This document shows positions 35,049-47,451 of a stretch of 64,000 nt of DNA, in pieces. Every line of letters starts with the position of its first letter. Within the stretch, counting starts at the first letter, position 1. The position numbers were made by a program, and so were the translations under genes. Source of the DNA: Chamaelirium japonicum (lineage: Eukaryota > Streptophyta > Magnoliopsida > Liliales > Melanthiaceae); the NCBI GenBank assembly GCA_947650365.1, contig CANTAL010000022.1, forward strand, positions 825,554 to 889,553, read 5' to 3'. The notes under the pieces are model-generated. The model searched no databases and was not told the DNA's origin. It saw only the letters and a program-made list of their open reading frames with translations.

Positions 35049-37178
35049 TTATGATATAGGCTTTAGGTCTTTAAGACCTATCCTCCTAGAAGAATTAAGG
35101 ACTTGTCCTCTTGACAATCCTTTAGTAAGATGATCTGCTAAATTATCCTCCGACTTTGTATAAATTAGAGTTATTACCCCAGTCGTATCTAGCTTTCTCA
35201 AAATCTTATACCTTAACTCTATATGTCTAGAATTTTTAGAGTTATGGTTCTTACTCTTAATCTTTGCTAGAGTGGCTTGGTTATCACAGTGTATGAGAAC
35301 CCCAGGAATTGGCTTATCTATACCAGGTAGCTCGGATAATAATCCCTTAAGCCATTCAGCCTCACTTCCAGCTAACTCGAGAGCCACTAACTCGGCCTCC
35401 ATTGTCGACCTTGTAATTATGGTCTGTTTAGAAGATCTCCAAGCCACTGCTGCACCTCCTAAAGTGAATACATATCCACTAGTGGCCTTGGTTTCTTCAG
35501 AATCTGAGATCCAATTAGCATCACTATACCCCTCAAGCACAGTTGGATCTCCAGTATATAATATACTATACTCCATGGTTCCTTTAAGGTACCTTACGAG
35601 TCTAATTAGTGCAGTCCAATGAGAATCATCAGGATTATTAGTGTATCTACTTAATCTTCCTACAGCATAGGAGATGTCTGGCCTTCCGGAATTAGCCAGA
35701 TACATTAAACTTCCTATTAGCTGTGAATATTTAAGTTGTGATACAGCATCCCCACAATTTTTCTTTAATTTTAAGCTTGCATCATAAGGAGTACTTACTG
35801 GCTTATAATCATAGAAACCAAATCTTTTTAGAACCTTTTCCACATAATGAGATTGATGTAGAGATATACCACTTGTAGTTCTTGTAAGCTTGATACCTAA
35901 GATTACATTTGCAACTCCAAGATCCTTCATCTCAAAGTTAGTACTCAATAATATTTTAGTTTTCTTTATATGATCAATATTATTGCCAAATATTAGAATA
36001 TCATCTACATATAAGCACATAATAACAAAAGAAGAACCAAAATATTTCCAATATACACATTTATCAGATTTTAAAATAAGAAATCTATATGCATGACTAT
36101 GAAAAGCATAACCAATAAAAATGCCATCAAAAGTTCTTGGTCCTAGTTTGTCAATCTTAGAGTTAGGGATTTTTACCTTAGCAAGGCATCCCCATACTCT
36201 CAAAAAATTCAAACTAGGTTTTCTACCAAACCAAAGTTCGAAAGGGGTTTTGTCCTGCTTTTTGAAAGGAACTCGATTTAGAACATTATTAGATGCATAT
36301 AATGCTTCTCCCCACAAGTTCTTGGGTAAACCAGAACAAGTTAACAAAGAGTTTATCATCTCTATAAATGTTTTATTCTTTCTTTCTGCCACACCATTAG
36401 ATTGTGGCGAATAAGGTGCTGTGGTTTCATGGATTATCCCATTACTTTCACAAAACTTATTAAATTCAGCAGAGCAAAACTCACCTCCCCGATCGGTTCT
36501 CAACCGCTTAATTTTCTTTTCGGTTTGGTTTTCCACTTCAGACTTAAAATTACAAAATTTTAGAAATGCTTCATCTTTTGATTTTATCAAATACACATGA
36601 CAATATCTAGAAAAGTCATCTATAAAAGTTATGAAATACCTTCTACCTCCCCTTGTTAGGACTCCATTTAACTCGCATATATCACTATGAACGAGTTCTA
36701 GCAATGTAGTAGAACGACAAACAGAATAAAATGATTTTCTAGATTGTTTTGCTTGTACGCAAATCTCACATTTAGAATCAACTATAATATTAGACATAGG
36801 AATTAAACCTAATTTCATCATTCTTCTAATAGTATAAAAATTAACATGCCCCAGTCTAATATGCCAAATATCAGAAGATTCCACATTTAAAAGCATAGAC
36901 GATGAAGCATGCTTAATTTTATTAGATAGAATACTCAATTTAAACAAGCCATTACATAAATATCCAAGACCAATAAAATTATTATTTTTAGAAATAATAA
37001 ATTTGTTCGACTCAAATACAAGTTTATAGCCTTCTTGGCTTAAGACCACACCACTAACAAGATTCTTCCGAATTTCAGGCACATATTGCACGTTGTGAAG
37101 AGTAATCACGTTCCCAGATGTGAAGCGTAGATTCACATTCCCTTCTCCTAGCACGTGTGCAATAGTGGAGTTCCCCAT
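35049..37178 (-). pseudogene. Copia-C integrase and RT/RNase H part
   Basis: A long minus-strand open frame. It shows the integrase zinc region ([20 protein letters not shown] ... CEICVQAKQ), the integrase core ([47 protein letters not shown]), the RT catalytic [13 protein letters not shown], and RNase H ([11 protein letters not shown] ... [10 protein letters not shown] ... ADHLTKGL). A central part of RT is absent from this strand and lies at 38874-39647 on the plus strand. Confidence 0.9.
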
Positions 37179-37202
37179 GGTTACAGTTCTTCCTCGGATA
37201 TC

Positions 37203-38243
37203 CTAATATGATATAAATGAGGAGAATTCAGAACACACATGAATATTTGCACCTGTATCAACCCACCAATCAATAGGTTGATAAGTCAAATTTACTTCAG
37301 GTTTAGATATTTCTAACCTTAAATTTGATACCCCAGTGGTAGTGCTGCATATCATATTTGCCTGAGGAGTAAGAGCAACACTTCGAGATTGTTCTCCAAT
37401 CTCCTTATCCTTCCTTTGTCGGCATTGTTTGGCAAAGTGACCAGACTTGCCGCACACCCAACAAGTCTTCTTGTTTTGATCTTTCTGGATCTTGCCAATT
37501 GGCTTGAACTTGTTTTTTCCTTTCTTGGATTTCTTTGGAAAAGACTTATTCTTAGATTGAATAAAATTAGCCATACCTCCTTGCTCATGAGTAGGAAGCG
37601 GTTTGTGCTTGATTCGATGCTTCTCCTCTATCTGAATCGCCATTATGAGATCATCAAGTGTCATTGCTTCTCTTTTATGCTTGAGAAGGATTTGGAAGTC
37701 ACTCCAGGATGGCGGAAGCTTATCGATCAATGCCGGTACTTGAATACGTTCATCGATGGGAATACCTTTGGCTATGATCTTCGTCACCAAGTTTTGAACT
37801 TGATGTACTTGCTCTATCACGGGCTGATCATTGACCATCTTGAAGTCAAAGTACTCTCCCACTACATACTTCTCTTCTCCAGCATTCTCTTGCCCATATT
37901 TCTTCTCAAGGGTTTCCCACAACTCTTTGGAAGAAGGTGTCTCACAATAAAGATCATAAAGAGAATCACTCATAGCACTCAGAATATGTCCATGACAAGA
38001 ATAATCATCTAGATTGAATTTGACAACCTTCTCGGAATCGGATTTAACAGTTTCACCATTTTCAGAAAGTGTTGGAACACTAGAAGGTGTGGGATCAGAT
38101 ATCACATAGAAGATATTCAAAGATGAAAGCCAAAACTTCATACGACGTTGCCACCGTTTGAAATCTTTGCCATCAAAAATTTTGGGTTTGAGGGACCTAT
38201 CAATCTTATCGGATCTCTTGGCACAATTATCCATACTAGCCAT
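37203..38243 (-). pseudogene. Copia-C gag
   Basis: 346 residues. N-terminal FDGKDFKRWQRRMKFWL, middle KELWETLEKKYGQEN, and a CCHC zinc knuckle CWVCGKSGHFAKQC near residue 260 are characteristic of copia gag. The protease side begins at its end (DWWVDTGANIHVC). The single-element context is Copia-C. Confidence 0.9.
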
Positions 38244-38873
38244 AGAAGGCAGTATCTATTCTTAAATTGTTGGTGAAAATAGAATGGATAACACAGAGAT
38301 AAAATAAGAATGAAAAACAAGGAAATGATCCGAGGCACGCTTGGCGCTGACTTAAGAATAGATATTGCCGCCTTTAAGTGCACAGGCTTATTTGGCAAAC
38401 TACTCCCAAGATACAACGGACCGTCAGATTCCTTAACGTGCACAAGAACTAAGGAATCTCCGAACTCAAGGATTACAATCACAACTGTTGTCCAAGACTT
38501 AAAAAATAAGAAAGAAAACAAAACTCTATGTCTCGGTTTTCCCGTCCCTTTTCCAAAGCCATTTTGGTCCCTATAAAGTTACGAACAGTGCACAAAGCAC
38601 CCATTCACCTGTTGGATAGAGGTGTGTCCCTTCATAGGGATGTGTCCCTCGTATTGGGATGCAAATTCAAGAGATGCTATTCCCAACTTCTGAAGAGTCG
38701 CACGAAAACCCATTGGACCAAAAGGTGCATTGATTCACTAGAGACTCACAAAAACCCATAGGACCAAAAGGTGCATTGATTCACTAGAGACTCACAAAAA
38801 CCCATAGGACCAAAAGGTGCATTGATTCACTAGAGGCTCACAAAAACCCATAGGACCAAAAGGTGCATTGATA

Positions 38874-39647
38874 ATCCTGAGTATGCTCCTAACTCTATTA
38901 AGGAATCTAATGATGCTGTATTTTTTGAAAATATATTTCCTATGCTTAATACGAATAATTCTTCCATATCTACGACTTCCTCTCTTTCAAAATCTTCTGA
39001 GAAAACTGTAGAAACTAGAGAGCCGGAATTATGTCTTGAACCTAGAAGGTCCAAAAGACCTAGGGTTGAGAAAAAATTCGGTGATGAGTTTTATACATTT
39101 TCTCTTGAGAGTGAGCCCATAACCTATGGAGAAGCCATGTCTAGCTCTGAAGTTTCATTTTGGAAAGAAGCCATCAAGAGTGAGATGGACTCTATAATGG
39201 CTCATGGTACTTGGGATTTGACAGATCTTCCTATTGGGATCAAACCAATTGGATGCAAATGGATTTTTAAAAAGAAACTCAATTCAGACGGATCCATAAA
39301 TAAGTACAAAGCTAGACTAGTGGCTAAAGGGTTTAAGCAGAAGGAAGGTATTGATTATTTTGATACATATTCTCCTGTAACTAGGATGACTACCATTCGA
39401 GTGCTAATTGCAATAGCTGCATCATATCACCTCGAGATACATCAAATGGATGTTAAGACCGCATTTCTTAATGGGGTTTTAGAGGAAGAAATTTATATGG
39501 AACAGCCAGAAGGATATGTAGTCAAAGGACAGGAAGAGAAAGTATGTAAATTAGTGAAGTCTCTATATGGGTTAAAACAGGCACCAAAACAATGGCATGA
39601 AAAGTTTGATAGTGTAATTCTTTCCAATGGTTTTTCTATATGCGAAA
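38874..39647 (+). pseudogene. Copia-C reverse transcriptase segment on the plus strand
   Basis: Codons here read RRSKRPRVEKKFGDEF, then MDSIMAHGTWDLTDLP, GCKWIFKKKLNSDGSINKYK, HQMDVKTAFLNGVLEEEIYM and LYGLKQAPKQWHEKFD, the N-terminal half of a copia reverse transcriptase. It runs directly into the complete LTR at 39648. It is opposite in strand to the rest of Copia-C coding sequence. Confidence 0.9.
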
Positions 39648-40432
39648 TGTTGGTTGATTTTAATATTTATAATTTTATTGTATATGATTTTGGGAATCCA
39701 AACCCTTTTATCCTTTTGTCTCTTTTGGCTGAATCTTTTGAGTGTTATTTATTTTGTAAGTGGAAATTGGGTCCCACAAGTCTTGTTATGGTGGTGTACT
39801 TGTTTGACTTGGTACACACACTCTTTTATGAGGGTGTTTGAATATTGAATTCACTTTACATCCTTTTGGCCAACCAAAGTGCAGCACTTGAGTGCTATGG
39901 TACGATGAGCCTCTAGTGAATCAATGCACCTTTTGGTCCTATGGGTTTTTGTGAGTCTCTAGTGAATCAATGCACCTTTTGGTCCAATGGGTTTTCGTGC
40001 GACTCTTCAGGAGTTGGGAATAGCATCTCTTGAATTTGCATCCCAATACGAGGGACACATCCCTATGAAGGGACACACCTCTATCCAACAGGTGAATGGG
40101 TGCTTTGTGCACTGTTCGTAACTTTATAGGGACCAAAATGGCTTTGGAAAAGGGACGGGAAAACCGAGACATAGAGTTTTGTTTTCTTTCTTATTTTTTA
40201 AGTCTTGGACAACAGTTGTGATTGTAATCCTTGAGTTCGGAGATTCCTTAGTTCTTGTGCACGTTAAGGAATCTGACGGTCCGTTGTATCTTGGGAGTAG
40301 TTTGCCAAATAAGCCTGTGCACTTAAAGGCGGCAATATCTATTCTTAAGTCAGCGCCAAGCGTGTCTCGGATCATTTCCTTGTTTTTCATTCTTATTTTA
40401 TCTCTGTGTTATCCATTCTATTTTCACCAACA
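39648..40432 (+). repeat. Copia-C complete LTR, 785 bp
   Basis: Begins TGTTGGTTGATTTTAATA and ends TTTTCACCAACA. It contains two copies of a 46-bp unit (CAATGCACCTTTTGGTCC ...) at about 39905-40000; the inverted LTR portion at 38700-38870 has four. Its last ~390 bp matches 38268-38655 in reverse complement with about one difference by eye. Confidence 0.92.
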
Positions 40433-40956
40433 ACTACTCCCTCTCCTCCAAAAATTCGACCCCCTAGTCCTCCTCCTTTGTGGTTTCGACCAAGGAAAAG
40501 AGAGGAAGAAGAAGGGAGAAGGAAGAGGAAGGAAGGAGAAGGAAGAAGAGAGAAAGAGAAGGAGGAAACCTAGCGGCTCACCATCGTCTTCACAACGGAT
40601 TCCTCCGTCGGCTCGTAATCCCTGCACTCAGAGACGGGATTTCGAGGATTCTTCAATTCGCAAAGGACAAGGTGCTATCCGACAGTTTTTCTTGCGATTC
40701 AAGTGCAGTTCTTCATCATTCCTTCCTCTTCGGATCATAGATCCAAAAGGTTTGATGATTCTAAACATCTAACTAGATGCATTCATGTCTTCTATAGATC
40801 GTAGTATGCCTCTAGGGTGTCCGCACATATGCTAAGATCATAGATTTACATGTAGATTGTTTTATAGCGAAATTGTAATGAAACATACACCGTATGATCT
40901 TCGTATCTTTCTTTTGCTTCCGCTGCGACTCTGATTAGCGGATCCAATTTTCAACA

Positions 40957-42913
40957 ATTGGTATCAGAGCACACTTTGGTGTATGTTTCATGCATGAATT
41001 CGTGAAAATATCATGTGAATATATGATGGCATATGTTTTCATCGGGGTTCGACGTAGATCATGTATATGGATTATGCTATGTATCGTCTTTTTACAGGTG
41101 CCGCGCTGAATAGTAATCTGTGATTGCATGCATCCGGGGGTCGGACCCCGGATTTAAATTTTGTATTGATTATTATTGTGCTTGTGGATTTTAAGGCTTT
41201 AGATGGGCGAGGGTGGGGATTGACCAACCTCGGTTCCCTGGCCATGTTTTTAGGATTGTTTTCTTTTCTTTCTAGCGAAATTGTACACGAACGAGCACTT
41301 GCTCGGAGCGTGTTAGTTTTTCGGTCACAGGAAGAAGGAGATGATGCTTCATCGACGGTTCGGGCAAGCGGTACCATGGCGTGCAAAGACCCGGTAAAAG
41401 CATGCACGTTGGCGATGATGGGGATCGTCGTCAGAGATCGTAGAGAACGGAAGAGCAGGATATCTTGGCTGTGCTATTCAGGTTCAGGGGTCGGACCTTG
41501 GACTTGATTCAGTTTGGATGTTTTTCTGTTGATTCTCTTTACTTATTATTTAGAGAACCCCGATGATAATTTTATTATCTTGCTTGTGAGTTTGTCTCTA
41601 GATGAGGCTTAGGGTTAGTACTAAGATTATGGATTCATCGGTGTCTCTAAATGGTTCTAACATGTGCGAATCCGGTGGCTAGCTAAAAGAAAAGGCGGTA
41701 ACCGCCCTCGTGGTAGTTCAGGTAGCCAAGTACTGTACATCGAGATAGACGCAGTGTTAGATTTGTTTAGAGATAATTAACTAATGTCTCCATAAGAAGT
41801 ATGATAATCCTAGTGGGATGCCCTTTCCCCACGTGGTCCTAGCGACCAAGTTAGGTTAGGATTTCACTGTGTGATACCCGTTTCTAGATGACGTTTGATG
41901 GTAATATGAACTCATCACGATTTGGTTATGCTACCATTAGGTTGAGGTTTGATGGACGTTGTCGGATGTCCCTATTTGGCCAGCATCGAAACCTGTAATG
42001 AGATGAGGTCTACTATGACATCGGGCATCAAATTATGAACGAGGCGTTATCGTAATGGGAGTCCTTTCCACGTTGACCTTAGGCTAGGCTCCAGATCTTA
42101 GGATTATAGGCAAACTAGTGAAGTATCGGGATCCTTGGAATCTATGTAATGTGATCCTTGCAAGAAAGACGAAAGCTGAGTATTCAAGGTAGGGACTATG
42201 ATATTTTCCGAGGATACTAATGCTTTGCGGGAGGGTTTGTAATCCTAGTGGGAGCACGGTAGATCAGGGTCTAAGTCTAGGAGGTCGTGACCTTTCTAGA
42301 TATGCATAAAACCTCATAAAAGAAGGGATGTGTAAGAGGTTCCCTCCAAAGGGGAGCCCCTGGCCTCCACAATCAACCAGCTAAGAGTCTGGGTGGGAGG
42401 TACGCAGTTTGATATTCCCACCAGGTGAGAGCTGTGTTTCCTTCCATGCTGGTTCGCCTAGTGGTTTCCTTCTGGACATGGAGGATGCCGGTGGCAGTGG
42501 GTGACGGTTTTTTCCTGCACCGCGGGAGCCTATGAACCCCCCTGCCGATACCACCTAGATTTGTGGAAAGCATCCGAAAGCTTGTGTGAAGCCGCTGTTG
42601 CTGCGCATGTGGGTCACATAAAGCTGGCCAAAAGGAGACTGAGAGGTCTTTCAGTTTACCATGGGTAATTCTGATGAAGACTAAGTCGTAAAAGCCCCGT
42701 TGGCAGAAGCGGTTGCATGCTCTTACCGAGATACTGTCTCCAATTCAAGGCCGATAGTCTCAGTGCTCGAGCCCAGGGAATTTAGATTCCTGGATGTCTC
42801 CACTTGAGGTAGTGAAGACATAGCGGCTGGAGTATACATTATCTATTTCTAAATTCCATGAAATAGATTGTAGTAAACCCTAATTTTGCTTTGAACCATT
42901 GTTTACAGAAATC
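40957..42913 (+). other. Copia-B leader, about 1.9 kb without a recognised gene
   Basis: Begins with the primer-binding site TGGTATCAGAGC (40959-40970). The rest is a long untranslated leader. A 127-residue open frame at 41124-41507 has no recognisable domain. Long leaders are usual for copia elements with large LTRs. Confidence 0.7.
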
Positions 42914-43657
42914 ATGACCAAGCTCGACCGCCTTGCCTCCATACTTAATGATAACAAACTTACGGGACCAAACTACGAGGACTGGAAGTATAACTTGATG
43001 CTCGTCCTAAGGGTTGGCAAACACACAATTGCCCAAAGTACCCCTCAACCGGCCATGCCGAGACCAAGTGCAACTATGACCCAATTAAAGGAATGGAAAG
43101 ACTGGCTAGATACTGATGAGATGTGCAAGTGCTATATAATGGTATCTTTGCAGACCGTCCTTCAGAAGCAAGTCGAAGACATGTCCTTTGATTCAGACAT
43201 GATGCTCTACCTAAAGGAAATGTTCGAGGGTCGTAGTCGGGTAACTCGTTACCTGACCATCCAGAAATTGGTGTCCACGAAGATGGCAGAGGGGACTTTA
43301 GTTCGGGATCATATGCTGAAATTATTTGGCTATGTGAACGAGCTTGGTTCCTTTGATGTCATCTTGGATGCAAAGATCCAGACCGATATTTTCCTCGCGT
43401 CTCTATCAGGAGTGTTTGAGGGCTTCGTTACCAACTTCAACCTTAACCGGTTGGAGATGTCTAACGCAGAGCTCCTAGCGGCGCTCCAAGCGGCAGAGGA
43501 CGGGATGAAGGCAGGAGCCCAATCCCTGAACGTGGAGCGGAATTCTTCTCTGAAAGCCAAAGGCAAGTTTCAGAAAAGAAAGTCTAAGAAGCCCATGAAG
43601 ATGGGCCAGGTGCAGTTGCAGGTTCCTAAGCAGAATGGTCCGGCGAAGCCCAAATGA
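42914..43657 (+). pseudogene. Copia-B gag
   Basis: Starts MTKLDRLASILNDNKLTG and continues with NYEDWKYNLMLVLRVG and RYLTIQKLVSTKMAEGT, a UBN2-type copia gag. The C-terminal end is lysine-rich (KFQKRKSKKPMKMG), and a zinc-knuckle-like CFRCGKKG follows at about 43660. The methionine at 42914 is preferred over 42899 because gag similarity starts there. Confidence 0.85.
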
Positions 43658-46600
43658 AAATGTTTCCGATGTGGCAAGAAGGGGGAAGGGCGACTGCCGT
43701 GTGGCTCCCAAGAAGGCTGAGACAGGTATATCTCAAATCCACATAGTGGAATCCCTTGTAGCATCCAATTGTTCTCCAGTTTCATGGATTGTGGATTCTG
43801 GTTCCACTAACCATGCTTGCAATAATTTGCAGGGGTTTAAGGAGACAAAAAAATTAGGTGATGAGGAGATAACCATAAGCATAGGAACTGAGGCCATGGC
43901 AGAGGCTGAAGCAGTTGGAGATGTCGTCTTGCAGTTCATTGATGGAAGAAGTTTATTACTTAGAGACATACTTTATGTACCGTCCTTGAGACGAAATTTA
44001 ATTTCTGTTTCCTTATTGAATAATGAAGGTTTTTCAGTTTTATTTGATACTTCTGGTGTGTCAATTAAATTGAATGGTTCCTTTGTTTGTAAGGGAAAGA
44101 TACAGAATGGTCTCTATATAATTAACTCCAATCATAAACAGGATAACATAACTGAAGCTTGTGTGATTAATTCATCTAAAAGGAAAAATCCCTCAGATAA
44201 TCCAACACTCTTTTGGCTTCTAAGGCTTGGACACATAGCCTCAGACAGGATTCACAGGTTGGTTAAGGTAGGACTTTTAAGTCCAGATGTTTCAGAAAGC
44301 CTACCGACGTATGAGTCTTGCTTGGAAGGCAAGATGACTAAAAGATCTTTCCGAGCCAAAGGTAGCAGATCTAAGGAGGTATTAGAGTTGGTACACACTG
44401 ATGTATGTGGGCCCATAAGTGTCCATGCTATAGGAGGCTTCGAATATTTCATCACCTTCACAGATGATCACTCGAGATTTGGATACATATACTTAATGCG
44501 GCGGAAGTCTGAATCCTTTGATAAGTTCAAGGAGTTCAGAGCTGAAGCAAAAAACAGACGGGTAAAAGTATCAAGTCTCTTCGATCAGATCGAGGAGGCG
44601 AATACCTATCGGATAAATTTATTGGGTACCTGCGTGAGTATGGGATCGTATCCCAGTTGACTGCACCAGGGACACCACAATAAAACGGTGTATCTGAGAG
44701 GAGAAACTGAACTTTGTTATACATGGTTCAGACTATGATGAGTTATGCCACATTGTCACCTAGTTTTTGGGGATATGCCCTAGAGACGACAGTATATACT
44801 CTGAACTTTGTTCCATCAAAGTCAGTACCCCTAACTCCTTGGGAGCTGTGGTTGAAGCGAAAGCCGAGCCTATAGCACTTTAGGATTTGGGGTTGTCCAG
44901 CACATGTGCAGAAGGACAAACGAGATAAGATGGAGTCAAAAACTAAGGTATGTCTATTTGTTGGGTATCCAAAAGGAACAAAAGGTGGTTTATTTTATGA
45001 TCCTGAGGATAAAAAGGTTGTCGTCTCGACGAACGCCGTATTCCTGGAGCAGGATTATTTAATAGACCATAAGCCCACCAGTAAAGTAGTTCTTGAAGAA
45101 TTGCTTGGTACTGATGGGAGTACGCAGACAGAAAACGTAGTGAGAGCCGATACCACTAAGATTAATGATACTGTAGAATCGACTCCTATGGAACCACCGC
45201 AGGCTCGTCGTAGTGGAAGGACCACAAGTGCTCCTGATAGATTCATTGGAGAAGACTTTATGGTAGATCCAGAGTTTCAGGAGGATGATCCCCTGAACTA
45301 TGACGAAGCGATGGTATCCTCTGACCATGCAGAATGGCAGGAAGCCATGGAGGCAGAACTGACATCGATGTCCCAAAACTCGGTCTGGACATTTGTAACA
45401 CCACCTCACAACATTAAACCTGTTGGGTGTAAGTGGGTGTACAAAAGAAAAAGAGGTCCGGATGGTACCGTTGAGACTTACAAAGCTAGACTAGTCGCTA
45501 AGGGTTATACCCAGCGAAAAGGGATCGACTATGACGAAACCTTTTCGCCAGTGGCTATACTTAAGTCTATCCGGATCCTCTTGTCTAGGGCTGTGCAAAA
45601 ACCGACCCGAACCGCCTAACCGAACCGAAACCGACCAAAATTTAACCGAAATAACCGAACCGAACATCAAACCGAACCAAAAACAAACCGAACCGACAAA
45701 ACCGATTAAATCGGTTTCGGTTTCGGTTCCCGGGTATGAAACACCGAACCAAAACCAAAAAAACCGACCCAACTTCTTAAATCATAAACACAACGGCCAT
45801 AATACTTTTGTTTCCAGTAAGTGCAAGTACGAAGTAATTATGTTACATCTACAATGCTTCAGAAGAGTGAACGTCGATTGATTTTGCTTTGAACTTTCAT
45901 TTTGGCACTATGTAAGAACATAATCATCCACTTATTTATGATGAACTGACGATTAAGATTCAAGAGCCAAGGGTTCTAGCATAACTCATATTAACCAAAA
46001 CCGAACCGAAACCGAACCAAAAACCGATCACACCGAACCGACAAAAACTGATCATTTCGGTTTCGATTTCGGTTTTGATTTTTCGAAAACCGAAAAAAAA
46101 TAAAATCGACAAAACCGACACCGAAACCGACCGACAAAACCGATGCTCACCCCTACTCTTGTCCATTGCAGCCCATTATGATTGAGAGATCTGGCAAATG
46201 GACGTTAAGACCGCATTCCTCAATGGGGATTTGGAAGAAGACATCTATATGTCTCAGCCTCCAGGCTTTGTCGCAAAAGGTCAGAAAGGTCTAGTGTGCA
46301 AGTTGCAAAGGTCCATTTATGGACTGAAGCAAGCATCCAGAAGTTGGAACATGCGTTTTGATCAAGCTATCCAGTCTTATGGATTTGAGCAGAACGTGGA
46401 TGAACCATGTGTTTATAAAAGGAGCGATAAGACTGCAGTAGTTTTTCTAGTACTTTACGTAGACGATATCCTACTCATTGGAAACGATGTTGGAACATTG
46501 TCTGCAGTGAAGGTGTGGTTATCCTCTCAATTTGACATAAAAGACCTGGGAGAAGCGAGTTATATTCTAGGGATCAAGGTAACTCGAGATCGCCAGAACA

Positions 46601-47440
46601 AGACTCTCTCGCTGTCACAGTCAGCCTACATAGATACTATCTTGGTCAGATTCAGTATGCACAACTCCAAGAAGGGACTGGTTCCATTCAGACATGGAAT
46701 GAAATTGTCCAAGGATCAGGGTCCTAAGACTCCTGAGGAGAGGGCATAGATGCAGAAGATACCTTATGCTTTGGCTGTAGGGAGTCTGATGTATGCTATA
46801 CAATGCACGAGACCAGATATATGCTATGTAGTAGGCATGATGGGCAGGTATCAATCAAATCCGAGTCCAGGGCACTGGACTGCTGTGAAAAGTATACTCA
46901 AGTATCTCCGTAGGACGAGAGATTATGAGTTAGTTTACTCTTCACAGGAACTGATGCCGATTGGATATACGGATTTTAACTTTGCGTCAGATCCGGAATC
47001 CAGGAGATCAACATCAGGGTTTGTGTTTTTATTAGGAGGAGGAGCTGTCAGTTGGAGGAGCGTGAAGTAGGGATGCATCGCGGATTCGACGTCAGAGGCT
47101 AAGTACGTTGCGGTGTGCGAAGCAGCTAAGGAGGCGGTGTGGCTCAAAAATTCCTCACGGACTTAGGATGCGTACCGGGAGCTCAAGATCCTATTGTTCT
47201 TTACTGTGACAATAGTGGAGCGGTAGCACAATCCAAGGAGCCAAGATATACAAGAAGAGCAAGCATATCGAGCGGAAATACTACATTATCCGGGACTTGC
47301 AGAAGCGAAGGGAGGTTACAGTGACTCAAGTGGCGTCTGCAGATAACATGGCGGACCCTTTCACAAAGGCGTTACCGACCAAGGCTTTTGAGAAGCATGT
47401 GGATGCCATGGGAGTTAAGACTGTTGTTCCCCACTAGGCC
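43650..47440 (+). pseudogene. Copia-B pol: protease, integrase, RT, RNase H
   Basis: Protease (SWIVDSGSTNHAC), the integrase zinc region (LFWLLRLGHIASDRIHRLV), integrase core (FITFTDDHSRFGYIYLMRRK), RT (KARLVAKGYTQRKGIDYDE; MDVKTAFLNGDLEEDIYMSQ; LYVDDILLIGND) and RNase H (IGYTDFNFASDPESRRSTSG; YCDNSGAVAQSKEP) occur in copia order. A hAT element interrupts the RT region. Several breaks in addition; fossil. Confidence 0.9.
45586..46155. mobile_element. Non-autonomous hAT element (570 bp) in Copia-B
   Basis: The left end TAGGGCTGTGCAAAA and right end GCTCACCCCTA form a short imperfect inverted repeat. The 8-bp duplication CTCTTGTC is perfect (45578-45585, 46156-46163), which fixes both ends and the superfamily. 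Both flanks consist of AACCGAACC-type repeats, in opposite bias at inner positions. No transposase is seen; frames through it are chance. Confidence 0.9.
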
Positions 47441-47451
47441 AAGTGGGAGAT

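Larger units (their letters stand above)
34277..40432 (+). mobile_element. Copia-C: recent, internally rearranged copia element
   Basis: The outer ends are TG at 34277 and CA at 40432 with a perfect ACTAC duplication. Parts: LTR beginning 34277-34507; minus-strand gag (37203-38243) and integrase to RNase H (35049-37178); an LTR portion in minus orientation (38268 to about 38870); a plus-strand reverse transcriptase segment (about 38874-39647); and a complete 785-bp LTR (39648-40432). Shared LTR pieces are essentially identical (34277-34507 equals 39648-39878), so this is the youngest insertion here. Coding parts therefore lie on both strands inside one bounded insertion. Fossil, not functional as arranged. 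Confidence 0.88.
32841..40956 (+). repeat. Copia-B 5' LTR, split by Copia-C
   Basis: LTR sequence is 32841-34276 and 40438-40956, and the target duplication ACTAC (34272-34276, 40433-40437) belongs to Copia-C. The inserted position corresponds to the ACTACTCCCTCTCC phrase of the intact right LTR near 48895. Open frames in the LTR (for example 40179-40772, 40480-40740) are chance. Confidence 0.92.

Noticed and set aside
41124-41507. 127-residue frame in the Copia-B leader
   Set aside because: No similarity to gag or a known extra ORF, and it lies in the untranslated leader between primer-binding site and gag.
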